NCBI GenBank assembly: GCA_021770825.1
Contig: JAETQD010000017.1
Span: 1 to 64,000 of the forward strand
DNA from: Clostridium sp.
GTDB taxonomy: Bacteria; Bacillota; Clostridia; Lachnospirales; Lachnospiraceae
Reading direction: 5' to 3'
DNA: 64,000 bases
Part shown: positions 36,789 to 43,476 of the stretch, one piece after another
Layout: each line of letters starts with the position of its first letter
Position numbering within the stretch: the stretch's first letter is position 1
The notes under the pieces: model-generated
Told to the model about the DNA's origin: nothing
The model's database searches: none
The model's input: the letters and a program-made list of their open reading frames with translations, nothing else
Translations under genes and position numbers: made by a program

Positions 36789-37480
36789 TTTTCCTCCTGC
36801 CTTTCACTCATTTTTTTCATGTAGGCGGATGGATTTTCTTTTTCCTCTGCATATTTTTCAAGAAATGGATCATACAGCCTCGCCTCAGCCGAAAGCCTCG
36901 CCTCCACTGCATCCTCAAAGCTGCTGAAAGAACCAAGATAGTACACCTTTCCCTGGAATCCAATACTGGCCCGCCAGCGATTGTTTTCTCTCCGGTAGAC
37001 ACCTCTGTGGCCCGTCGTATTATTTAGGAATGTTTTCCGGCAGGCAATCCGCTCCACGCAGGTTCCGTCAACGAAATGGATCGCTTTTTTCATGTTCTCC
37101 CTCCGTTTTTCTTCCTGGAGACATCCGCAGCTTCTTGTGACCCCCGATGTGAGACTGCCGGATTTGCAGACACACTGCTTCCCGCAGTCACACTGGCACT
37201 TCCAGCCTGCCAGGGACCCGTCTGCGCCTAAAACAGCTTCCAAAACCTGAAGGCGCCCGAAGCGGAGCCCGGTCAAATCCCGGCTCCTCTTCTGCTGCAC
37301 CATTCTGCGGTAGCAGCCGCAGCTCTTTGTATGTCCATTTTTTAAGTGCGACTCCTCCACAACGGTTTCCTTTCCGCACTGGCATCTGCAAAGCCAGTAA
37401 CGTTTCCGGCTGTTTTCCCGCTTCGCTTCCTGAAGCACAGTCAGCATTCCAAACTGCTTCCCTGTCATTTCTTTTTTCAT
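36785..37480 (-). CDS. AP2-domain protein with two Cys-rich ribbons
   Basis: A 231-residue protein from the ATG at 37480; the frame stays open upstream through the inverted repeat, and an ATG within the repeat (reading MSWVILHM) is an alternative. Two related Cys modules occur: YWLCRCQCGKETVVEESHL...SCGC and GWKCQCDCGKQCVCKSGSL...SCGC. A C-terminal AP2 DNA-binding domain follows (GHRGVYRRENNRWRASIGFQGKVYYLGSF). In bacteria such proteins resemble phage or homing-endonuclease DNA-binding parts; no nuclease motif is seen. It is coupled to the surface protein gene by ATGA, so it may be a regulator made together with it. Confidence 0.75.
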   Translation of the reverse strand: MKKEMTGKQFGMLTVLQEAKRENSRKRYWLCRCQCGKETVVEESHLKNGHTKSCGCYRRMVQQKRSRDLTGLRFGRLQVLEAVLGADGSLAGWKCQCDCGKQCVCKSGSLTSGVTRSCGCLQEEKRRENMKKAIHFVDGTCVERIACRKTFLNNTTGHRGVYRRENNRWRASIGFQGKVYYLGSFSSFEDAVEARLSAEARLYDPFLEKYAEEKENPSAYMKKMSERQEEK

Positions 37481-37494
37481 ATGCAAAATCACCC

Positions 37495-37520
37495 ATGACA
37501 TAATATGTATTATGTCATGA
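37495..37520. repeat. Left 26-bp inverted repeat of the invertible segment (IRL)
   Basis: An exact reverse complement of 37672-37697. Each copy is itself a near palindrome, with arms ATGACATAATA and TATTATGTCAT around a two-base asymmetric centre (TG here, CA in the other copy), a design like loxP-type tyrosine recombinase sites. Confidence 0.9.
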
Positions 37521-37671
37521 GTGACTGCTCCGTTTATATATAAAACCTGTAATCTGCCTGCGATTCTCCGCCCATTTTCCCGCATTCTTTGGAATCTTTT
37601 GGGAAATCTATTGAAAAGTACAGATGAAAATGCTAAAATAAATTCATATGTAGAAGGAATAGGAGGCTTTT
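37521..37671. other. Candidate invertible promoter segment
   Basis: 151 bases between perfect 26-bp inverted repeats and beside a tyrosine recombinase gene. It contains one strong promoter (37611-37639) and an AGGAGG site (37661-37666), both now directed rightward, away from the AP2/surface protein genes. Inversion would point them leftward into those genes. I infer phase variation with the present state being OFF for the surface protein. Confidence 0.8.
37611..37639 (+). promoter_or_regulatory. Promoter inside the invertible segment
   Basis: TTGAAA (37611-37616), a 17-base spacer and TAAAAT (37634-37639) with TG one base upstream (extended -10). In this orientation it reads into the 3' end of the recombinase gene in antisense. 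Confidence 0.8.
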
Positions 37672-37697
37672 TCATGACATAATACATATTATGTCAT
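37672..37697. repeat. Right 26-bp inverted repeat (IRR), coding the recombinase C-terminus
   Basis: Perfect inverted copy of IRL. It contains the TGA stop and the last codons (DIICIMS) of the recombinase, so inversion leaves the recombinase intact. Confidence 0.9.
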
Positions 37698-38556
37698 CAA
37701 AAGCTTCTTTTTGGGTTATGTCGGCAACTAAAAGTCCCAGCTCCAGTTGTCTCCGGCAGGCCTCTGCGCTGCTGATCATCACATAACGCCTTGTGGTATC
37801 CACGCTGCTGTGTCCCAGGTAATCGGCAAGCCGCATCAAATCCTTTTCCTTTTCATAAAAGCATTTCGCAAATAAATGCCTCAGATTATGTGGAAATACC
37901 TTGGTGGACTGTACCCTGGCCTCGCCGCAGAGCTCTTTCATTTCCGCCCAAATATTCCGTCTGTCCACCGCTTTTCCGCTTTTTGTCACAAAGATTCTTC
38001 CCTGTTTAATCCCCATTTTCCGGCAGTAATCCTTTAATACCACCATCAATGACTGCGGCAGCAGTATGATTCTGGATTTTCCTTTAAAATCAATGAAAAC
38101 CTTCCTTTCTTTTAAGGCTTCCACGGTGATATATTTCAGTTCCCCAATGCGGATTCCCGTACAGGCCACGGTCTGCAGCATACAGCAAAGCCGCATATTT
38201 CCCCTGTCCCTGGCCGTTTGTACCAGCCGTGTGTATTCGTTTTTACCTAATTCCCTGGATTCATCCAGAAAAATCTGACGCTGCTGGCGGCAGGTTTTCA
38301 AACAAAGTGCTTCCAGCTTTAAATATTTCAAATAGCAGTTTAAAGCAGTCACCATGGAATTCACGCTGCTGATCTTATAATTTTCCATCAGATATTCCTT
38401 GTATTTTAGAACTGCCTCGCGGGTAATCCCGTCTGCACCGGCATAAACGAGAAAATGCCCTGCATCCCGGACATATTTTTCCACCGTATTCCTGCTTTTT
38501 TCCTGTTCCCTCAAATAAACCTCAAAGCCATCCAGCTTACCGTTTTCAGTTCCCAT
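37672..38556 (-). CDS. Tyrosine recombinase (probable promoter invertase)
   Basis: A 294-residue XerC/D-like recombinase. The N-terminal SAM-like DNA-binding domain (FEVYLREQEKSRNTVEKYVRDAGHFLVYAG) precedes the catalytic domain with TGIRIGELKYITVE (first Arg), KTKG-like KGKSRIILLP, HNLRHLFAKCFYEKEKDL (HxxR) and LGHSSVDTTRRYVMI (LGH and the nucleophile Tyr). All catalytic residues appear present. Its 3' end forms one inverted repeat of the adjacent invertible segment, the placement seen for dedicated invertases. Confidence 0.9.
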   Translation of the reverse strand: MGTENGKLDGFEVYLREQEKSRNTVEKYVRDAGHFLVYAGADGITREAVLKYKEYLMENYKISSVNSMVTALNCYLKYLKLEALCLKTCRQQRQIFLDESRELGKNEYTRLVQTARDRGNMRLCCMLQTVACTGIRIGELKYITVEALKERKVFIDFKGKSRIILLPQSLMVVLKDYCRKMGIKQGRIFVTKSGKAVDRRNIWAEMKELCGEARVQSTKVFPHNLRHLFAKCFYEKEKDLMRLADYLGHSSVDTTRRYVMISSAEACRRQLELGLLVADITQKEAFDDIICIMS

Positions 38557-38653
38557 GGTTTCCCTCCTGTACTTTTCTTTCTATTTTACCCGCACAGCCG
38601 TTATCAATACAAAATCTTTACAAGCCAGGAAATAAAGCCGGAAAACGGCAAAA

Positions 38654-38695
38654 GAAAAACACCGACAGAAAATATTACATTCTCCACCAGTGTTT
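38654..38695 (-). terminator. Terminator after the acylphosphatase
   Basis: On the minus strand AAACACTG pairs with CGGTGTTT (one G-U) across a 23-base loop, followed by TTCTTTT. Moderate stem. Confidence 0.5.
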
Positions 38696-38716
38696 CTTTA
38701 CCAGCCATCTCCCATA

Positions 38717-39025
38717 CTATCTCACACAAAATCCGCTTTCCCTCTGAAGCGGTATTTCCTCTGTCTCCATGCTCTCAATCAAAACAAATCTCTGCTCATG
38801 CAGCATGGCAATCATTTTACTGATTTCCGCCCGCGTTCCCTGAACCTCCATTTCCACCCTATCATCCCACGTATTCCTCACCCAGCCCGTAAGCCCCAGG
38901 GCCTGCGCCAGATAACAGGAACGGTATCGAAATCCCACTCCCTGCACCCGGCCGGAAAAGATGATATGTTTTCTTATTCGCTCCGCCATGCCGCCCTTCT
39001 CTTTGGCATCTCCAACTGCTTCCAT
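38717..39025 (-). CDS. acyP: Acylphosphatase
   Basis: About 102 residues from the ATG at 39025 (GAGAGGAT upstream); an internal ATG at 38989 is a shorter option that gives the usual 90-residue length. The active site GRVQGVGFRYR holds the phosphate-binding loop and catalytic Arg, and GWVRNTWDDRVEMEVQG supplies the catalytic Asn. Hydrolyses acyl phosphates. Confidence 0.93.
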   Translation of the reverse strand: MEAVGDAKEKGGMAERIRKHIIFSGRVQGVGFRYRSCYLAQALGLTGWVRNTWDDRVEMEVQGTRAEISKMIAMLHEQRFVLIESMETEEIPLQRESGFCVR

Positions 39026-39040
39026 TATAATCCTCTCTTT

Positions 39041-39081
39041 AAAAAGGAAACCGCCGGAACATCCATTCCGAAGCGGTTTCC
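39041..39081 (-). terminator. Terminator after the M20 peptidase
   Basis: On the minus strand a 9-bp stem GGAAACCGC/GCGGTTTCC with inner CGGAA/TTCCG pairing is followed by TTTTTAAA. Strong. Confidence 0.85.
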
Positions 39082-39091
39082 TCCCATCTGT

Positions 39092-40339
39092 TTATTCAAT
39101 AATACTGTCTGCCATATCCGTTCCGGCGCAGAGAAGTGTTACCAGCAGAGTCTGCTGGCAGCTCTTGAAGGCATCTTCTACCTTAAACTGCTCGGAAAGC
39201 ATATGGGCGTGGACATCGTAGTCGCATCCCATGCCAAGGCACACGGCCGGAAGTCCTCCCTCCAGCGCGCGGTTGCAGTTGGTGGAACCGCCGTTTCCAA
39301 GCTTCGGCTCCTCACAGCCAAGGTACTCTGCAGAAGCCATGGCCGCCTCCACAATGGGCGTATGGGGATCCTGGTGTCCGGCATTCACATCACAGATGTG
39401 TTTTACCTCATAGGTAATGGTATCCTGACCCCAGCGGTCGGTCTCCTCCTTACACGCCTCCTCGATGGCGGCAAAAATGCGGTCACGAAGTTTTTCCAGC
39501 TCTTCCTGGGAGTTGGAGCGGAAATTAAAACGGATTAAAGCCTGGTCCACAATGGCATGAACAGCCTCAAAGCTTCCTGCCTGGAAATTGGTCACGGCAA
39601 AAGTGGTCATGGGCTCTGCCGGAACGCGGAATTCTGCGATTTTTGCAATGGCTCTTGCGGCTGCATGAAGGGGATTTGCGATCTTTCCGAACATTCCGCA
39701 GGCATGTCCGCCGATTCCCTTGAAAATCACCTCATAGGTCTGGATTCCGGTGGCCTCGTATGTAATTTCCTGGAAGCCCGGTCCGTCCACAGAAATGCTG
39801 GCATCCAGCTCCGGATGATGGTCCACATAGTATTTCATGCCCTTTAAGGCTCCGGTTCCCTCTTCCTGGACGGTTCCCACAAAATGGATATCCCCCTTTG
39901 TCTCAATCCCTGCTGCATTTAAGGCACGGATGGTAGAAAGAACCACAGCACAGCCTCTGGTATCGTCAACGATTCCCGGGCATTTGATGAAGCCGTCCTC
40001 GCGGACGATGGTAAGCTCGGTATCCAGCGGGAACACCGTGTCCATATGGCCTTCCACGATCACAGTTTTTCCGCCTCCGGTTCCTTTCCGGATTCCCACA
40101 CAGTTGCCGTACTCATCAATGTGGCAGTCGGTCAGGCCCTCTTCCTTAAACATTTCCAGAAGTCTCTGTGCCTTTTTCTCCTCATGGTAGGTGGGCGCCG
40201 GAATCAGGGTCAGCTCGATCTGCTTTTCAATCACTGCCTCCTGGTCCTCTTCCATGAATGCCAGGGCTTTTAACACCTTTTCATTCTTTGTCAGCGCGTC
40301 AAATTTGCCCCGCACCTTTTCCGAAACCTGATATTCCAT
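39092..40339 (-). CDS. M20-family metallopeptidase/deacylase
   Basis: A 415-residue enzyme starting at the ATG at 40339 with GGAGG eight bases upstream; the open frame upstream to 40561 crosses the operator region and is not coding. Metal site motifs: VIVEGHMDTVFP (H-x-D), PGIVDDTRGCAV, the QEEGTGALKG Glu pair, and DVHAHMLSEQFKVED near the C-terminus. It is similar to ArgE/YgeY-type peptidases acting on N-acyl or dipeptide-like substrates. Its promoter carries two operator palindromes like the one before the isomerase/cyuA operon. Confidence 0.88.
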   Translation of the reverse strand: MEYQVSEKVRGKFDALTKNEKVLKALAFMEEDQEAVIEKQIELTLIPAPTYHEEKKAQRLLEMFKEEGLTDCHIDEYGNCVGIRKGTGGGKTVIVEGHMDTVFPLDTELTIVREDGFIKCPGIVDDTRGCAVVLSTIRALNAAGIETKGDIHFVGTVQEEGTGALKGMKYYVDHHPELDASISVDGPGFQEITYEATGIQTYEVIFKGIGGHACGMFGKIANPLHAAARAIAKIAEFRVPAEPMTTFAVTNFQAGSFEAVHAIVDQALIRFNFRSNSQEELEKLRDRIFAAIEEACKEETDRWGQDTITYEVKHICDVNAGHQDPHTPIVEAAMASAEYLGCEEPKLGNGGSTNCNRALEGGLPAVCLGMGCDYDVHAHMLSEQFKVEDAFKSCQQTLLVTLLCAGTDMADSIIE

Positions 40340-40371
40340 TTTGTTGTACCTCCTCCGATGGTGTATTATGG

Positions 40372-40393
40372 TATAATGTCTCCCAACATTATA
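40372..40393 (-). promoter_or_regulatory. Proximal operator palindrome of the M20 gene
   Basis: TATAATGTCT-CCCA-ACATTATA; on the minus strand TGG-TATAAT makes an extended -10 inside it. Lies about 33 bases upstream of the M20 start codon. Confidence 0.6.
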
Positions 40394-40394
40394 C

Positions 40395-40543
40395 CATGTC
40401 TTCGACATGCTATGCTCCGCAGGATGCACACGATTCGCTTTGGAATTTGTCCGCCCTACGGCCGGACGCGAATCGGCGCAGGTGCCTCCGGCGGAATTGA
40501 GCGCCCGGATTTCTGCGGCAGGCGCAGAAACCGGATGCGCAAG
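40395..40543. repeat. GC-rich structured element between the two operators
   Basis: About 150 bases with nested inverted repeats: CATGTC/GACATG, GATTCGC/GCGAATC enclosing GTCCG/CGGAC, and TTTCTGCG/CGCAGAAA. No gene. The base composition is richer in G+C than the flanking operators. It could be an inserted repeat unit or a structured leader RNA. Confidence 0.5.
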
Positions 40544-40588
40544 TATAATGTCTGACGACATTATACCACATCCACCCCAGAAAAGGAA
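40544..40588 (-). promoter_or_regulatory. Distal promoter-operator of the M20 gene
   Basis: The palindrome TATAATGTCT-GACG-ACATTATA (40544-40565) overlaps a minus-strand promoter with TGG-TATAAT (40560-40565) and TTCCTT (40583-40588), 17 bases apart. Sequence similarity to the 32.1 kb promoter extends through the spacer (GGGTGGA) and -35. Confidence 0.65.
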
Positions 40589-40597
40589 TCCTTTCGT

Positions 40598-40813
40598 TTA
40601 ATCCTCGTCAATCACCATCAGTACGGTTCCGGCCTTCACTCTGGTATCCTCTTCAATCATGATCTCCGACACGGTTCCGGAAACCGGGGTCAGAATGGAC
40701 TGGAACATTTTCATGGCCTCGATTTTTGCCAGGACGGCCTTTGCGTCCACATGGTCTCCCTCTTTCACTAAAATTTCAGATACAACTCCTGGTACTCTTG
40801 TCTTAATCTCCAT
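40598..40813 (-). CDS. madF: Biotin carrier subunit of malonate decarboxylase
   Basis: A 71-residue stand-alone biotinyl domain. The EAMKM motif places biotin on Lys35, and RVPGVVSEILVKEGDHVDAKAVL is the typical first half. In the biotin-dependent, sodium-pumping malonate decarboxylase of Malonomonas rubra this carrier (MadF) takes CO2 from malonyl-ACP and passes it to the membrane subunit MadB. Last gene of the operon. Confidence 0.88.
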   Translation of the reverse strand: MEIKTRVPGVVSEILVKEGDHVDAKAVLAKIEAMKMFQSILTPVSGTVSEIMIEEDTRVKAGTVLMVIDED

Positions 40814-40848
40814 GTTTTCTTTCCTTTCCTATTTTATAAATTCGCCGT

Positions 40849-41547
40849 TTATCCCACAAGGGAGGCGTTTCCTGTCTGTATCAGTTCTTTCTTTTTATAA
40901 AGCGCCGCTCCATCCAGGGATTTTACGAGAACACTTTGTCCTTCGCCCATCCAATCCCCAAGCTTTACGCCGCCGATTCCCGGAAACTGGAGCTCGGCGT
41001 CCACACGCCTTTCAAAATCCGTCCCAAGTCTCCGGGAAAAAGCACCCAGATCACTGTCTGTTCTGCTTCCTATTATAATATCCAGATCGGATTCCGGCCC
41101 GGTATAGGGAAGTCCCGTAAGGACTTCCATTCCCACAGCACCGATGAGCCCAATGTCCGCCTTACATTCCTCCCCGGCCGAAAAAAGCCGCTTAAGATCT
41201 TCTCTCACCTGCTTTGGCCACCGTTCCTTCATTAAGAAGACCTCATAGGGAGAAATCATCTGTTCCACGTCGGCCTCCCGCACCGTAAGGGGCACCCGAA
41301 TCCGCAGGCCGTCCTTTCTTTTCCAGGAGGACCAGCCCACATCAAGGAAGCCCTCTTTCTTATTCTCCTGCCTTCGGACGATGGCTGGTACTGTGCCGAA
41401 ATCATGGCGGTCCAAAAGAAGCTCGCCAAGATGTTCCTTTCCAATATCCGGATACTGCCGCACGGCCTCCCCATAGGCATACAGGCGGCCCTTTCCTCCG
41501 ATCATCAGATACTCATGCCGCCTCACCGGGAGACGTCCTTTCTCCAT
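40849..41547 (-). CDS. mdcG: Malonate decarboxylase holo-ACP synthase (phosphoribosyl-dephospho-CoA transferase), MdcG-like
   Basis: A 232-residue protein that should attach the 2'-(5''-phosphoribosyl)-3'-dephospho-CoA group to the ACP subunit. The nucleotidyltransferase core reads IGAVGMEVLTGLPYTGPESDLDIII, with the two Asp of the metal site. The ATG at 41547 gives a start inside the previous gene (25-base overlap); the frame is open further upstream but the protein family begins near RRHEYL. The partner enzyme that makes the prosthetic group precursor (CitG/MdcB-like) is not in this window. Confidence 0.8.
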   Translation of the reverse strand: MEKGRLPVRRHEYLMIGGKGRLYAYGEAVRQYPDIGKEHLGELLLDRHDFGTVPAIVRRQENKKEGFLDVGWSSWKRKDGLRIRVPLTVREADVEQMISPYEVFLMKERWPKQVREDLKRLFSAGEECKADIGLIGAVGMEVLTGLPYTGPESDLDIIIGSRTDSDLGAFSRRLGTDFERRVDAELQFPGIGGVKLGDWMGEGQSVLVKSLDGAALYKKKELIQTGNASLVG

Positions 41548-42635
41548 GCGCCGTCCCGCTTCGGATTTTTCTGGTACGCTTTCTGCGCCTCCAAAAGAGA
41601 ATCCAAAAGTCTGGTTTTCTCCGGCCCCGTAATGCAAATTTCCTCACCTCCTCCAACAGGTTTCAATACCACCCTGGTTTCACTTTGTCCGCACTGCATG
41701 TCCTCTTTCAGGCGCACCACACGGCTTTTCATCCTCAAAATGCTCTTTGCCGTCCGCTTCACAGTCTCCCGGTCCAAAGCCGCTGCCGCTTCCATCCAAG
41801 TTTCCCATTCTGTGCCGTCTGCCTCACGGGAGTGGGTGGCCAGAACTCCATTTGCGTTCAAACAGTGCTTTCCCTGCCGGAAACAGTCTCCGACTGCCAG
41901 TCCTCCCACCACCGGATACACCTTCTTCGGTTCCGTTTCCCGCTGGACCAGGATGATATCATCCCTTAGAAGAACTCCATCCAGGGCCAGCCAGCCAAAC
42001 TCCTGGCATCCATAAAGATCATGGAGCCGCCAGCCTGGCATGCCCTTTATGAGCTCCAAAAGCTCCATATCCAGGGGCGTCCCCGCCGCCAGAAGAATCA
42101 TCTGTTCCGGAAGCAGCCTGGAAAATCCCATTCTTTTTGCATCCTCCAGAACGGTCCGCAAAAAGGAGGACTCCCCGATGGTCACCAGAACCTCTCCCCT
42201 GCACCATGACGCCAGCAGCGCTTCCCGGCAGGACCGCTCCAAAAATACAGTCTCTGTCCCATACTCCTTTAGAGCTTCCCCGGAAAAGACATTCACAAGA
42301 GGCGGGTAGGTGACTAACATTCTCTTCCCGGGCTCCACACCTGCCAGGGAAAGGGCCCTCTTTGCGGCCTGCTTTCTCTCCTTCAGCTCCTCTTTTGTGA
42401 CTCCCACCGGGGTCTGAAAGGCGCTGGTCCCCGTGGTGAAGGTGATATATGCATAATTAAGCGGCACATGCACCTCTTCAATCACATGGGCGGCCGTGGG
42501 GCCCGCAATGCCTTTGACCTCCAGAGTCCGGCGGACCATTTCCTTAAAGTCCGGCGCTCCCGCATACCGTTCCATGGCCTGCTTTAGCATGGTGACTGCC
42601 ATCTCCCTCATGGAATCACAGGAACGCTCCGGCAT
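41523..42635 (-). CDS. Acyl-adenylate-forming protein, candidate acetate:ACP ligase (MadH-like)
   Basis: A 370-residue protein from the ATG at 42635 (GGAGGAAGAGT upstream). It resembles small AMP-forming ligases: AYITFTTGTSAFQTP looks like the phosphate-binding loop and LHDLYGCQEFGWLALDGVLLRDD the YGxxE adenine pocket. In Malonomonas rubra a dedicated ligase (MadH) activates the ACP thiol with acetate before the catalytic cycle. The operon position fits that role, but the protein may act on another acid. It overlaps the MdcE-like gene by 20 bases. Confidence 0.6.
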   Translation of the reverse strand: MPERSCDSMREMAVTMLKQAMERYAGAPDFKEMVRRTLEVKGIAGPTAAHVIEEVHVPLNYAYITFTTGTSAFQTPVGVTKEELKERKQAAKRALSLAGVEPGKRMLVTYPPLVNVFSGEALKEYGTETVFLERSCREALLASWCRGEVLVTIGESSFLRTVLEDAKRMGFSRLLPEQMILLAAGTPLDMELLELIKGMPGWRLHDLYGCQEFGWLALDGVLLRDDIILVQRETEPKKVYPVVGGLAVGDCFRQGKHCLNANGVLATHSREADGTEWETWMEAAAALDRETVKRTAKSILRMKSRVVRLKEDMQCGQSETRVVLKPVGGGEEICITGPEKTRLLDSLLEAQKAYQKNPKRDGAWRKDVSR

Positions 42636-43476
42636 ACTCTTCCTCCATTTTCGCAATCACCCGCTCACGGCTTTTGCGTCCTCCCCGTTTCATTCCGAGA
42701 AGTCCCCGGCCCAGCGGTCCTGTGAGCTCTCCGGTTTCCTTTGCCCGTCTCACATCGGTGATCTGGCGCCGGATGGCCCCGGGGATTTTTTCCATACTGT
42801 CCACCAGCTCATCCACTCCGCCGAGCTGGTAAAAGAAATCTGCTCCGGCTGCAAACACCGGGTTGGTTTTGGAAAGCTCCGTGAGCCGTTCCACGTCCAG
42901 CTTTGTAATTCTCGATATGCTGCTTATGGGCATCACATGAATCATGGTGCCAAACTCTGGCGTCATGGCCAGGATCCGGTCCGCCTGTAACCCATGGCAG
43001 AGGAAGGCTCCGCTGATGGCGCGGCCGATGACTAAGGCGATGACGGGATGTCCCGCCAGACGGGCCTCCGCCAGGGCAAGCTGATATGCCCCTGTGGCCT
43101 TGTTCATGCCGATGATTTCCTCCACCTTTCCCGGCGCATTTCCGGGCGTGTCCACAATCAGCACAATGGGCCTCTTCTCGGACGGCTTTTTCTCCTTGTC
43201 CGCCTCCATGACTGCATACACGCTGAGGGCCATTTTATAGGCCTCCTCCAGGCCGATGGCTCCAAAGTACACCACCGGAAACCGTCCGTTTACGGCCTGT
43301 GCGTCAATGGCCAGCACTGCGGCCTCCTCACCGTCAAGGATTCCGGTCCCCACAACGGCACCCGGTCCCAGATTCTCATCCATGGTATCCGTTCCAACCA
43401 GATTCTCCTTAAACGTGCCGGGCTCCAGCACCCATTCCACGGCCTCTCTTCCTCTTCCAATCAAGCTCTCCGCCAT
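42616..43476 (-). CDS. mdcE: Malonate decarboxylase carboxyltransferase, gamma-type subunit
   Basis: A 286-residue crotonase-fold protein. GRFPVVYFGAIGLEEAYKMAL, IVLIVDTPGNAPGKVEEIIGMNKATGAYQLALAEARLAGHPVIALVIGRAISGAF are family hallmarks (MdcE/MadD). With the beta-type subunit it moves the carboxyl group of malonyl-ACP to the biotin carrier, leaving acetyl-ACP. Three bases separate it from the beta subunit... the stop of that gene lies just before its start. Confidence 0.92.
   Translation of the reverse strand: MAESLIGRGREAVEWVLEPGTFKENLVGTDTMDENLGPGAVVGTGILDGEEAAVLAIDAQAVNGRFPVVYFGAIGLEEAYKMALSVYAVMEADKEKKPSEKRPIVLIVDTPGNAPGKVEEIIGMNKATGAYQLALAEARLAGHPVIALVIGRAISGAFLCHGLQADRILAMTPEFGTMIHVMPISSISRITKLDVERLTELSKTNPVFAAGADFFYQLGGVDELVDSMEKIPGAIRRQITDVRRAKETGELTGPLGRGLLGMKRGGRKSRERVIAKMEEEYAGAFL

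Noticed and set aside
37481-37687. AP2 protein starting at 37687 across the invertible segment
   Set aside because: The frame happens to be open in this orientation, but no ribosome site is present and the sequence would change on inversion.
37495-37697. Inverted repeats as two simple terminators
   Set aside because: No U-runs follow either copy, the copies are identical to each other over 26 bases, and a promoter and recombinase adjoin them.
40340-40561. N-terminal extension of the M20 peptidase frame to 40561
   Set aside because: It crosses both operators and the hairpin block; the ATG at 40339 has a good GGAGG site and matches the family start.
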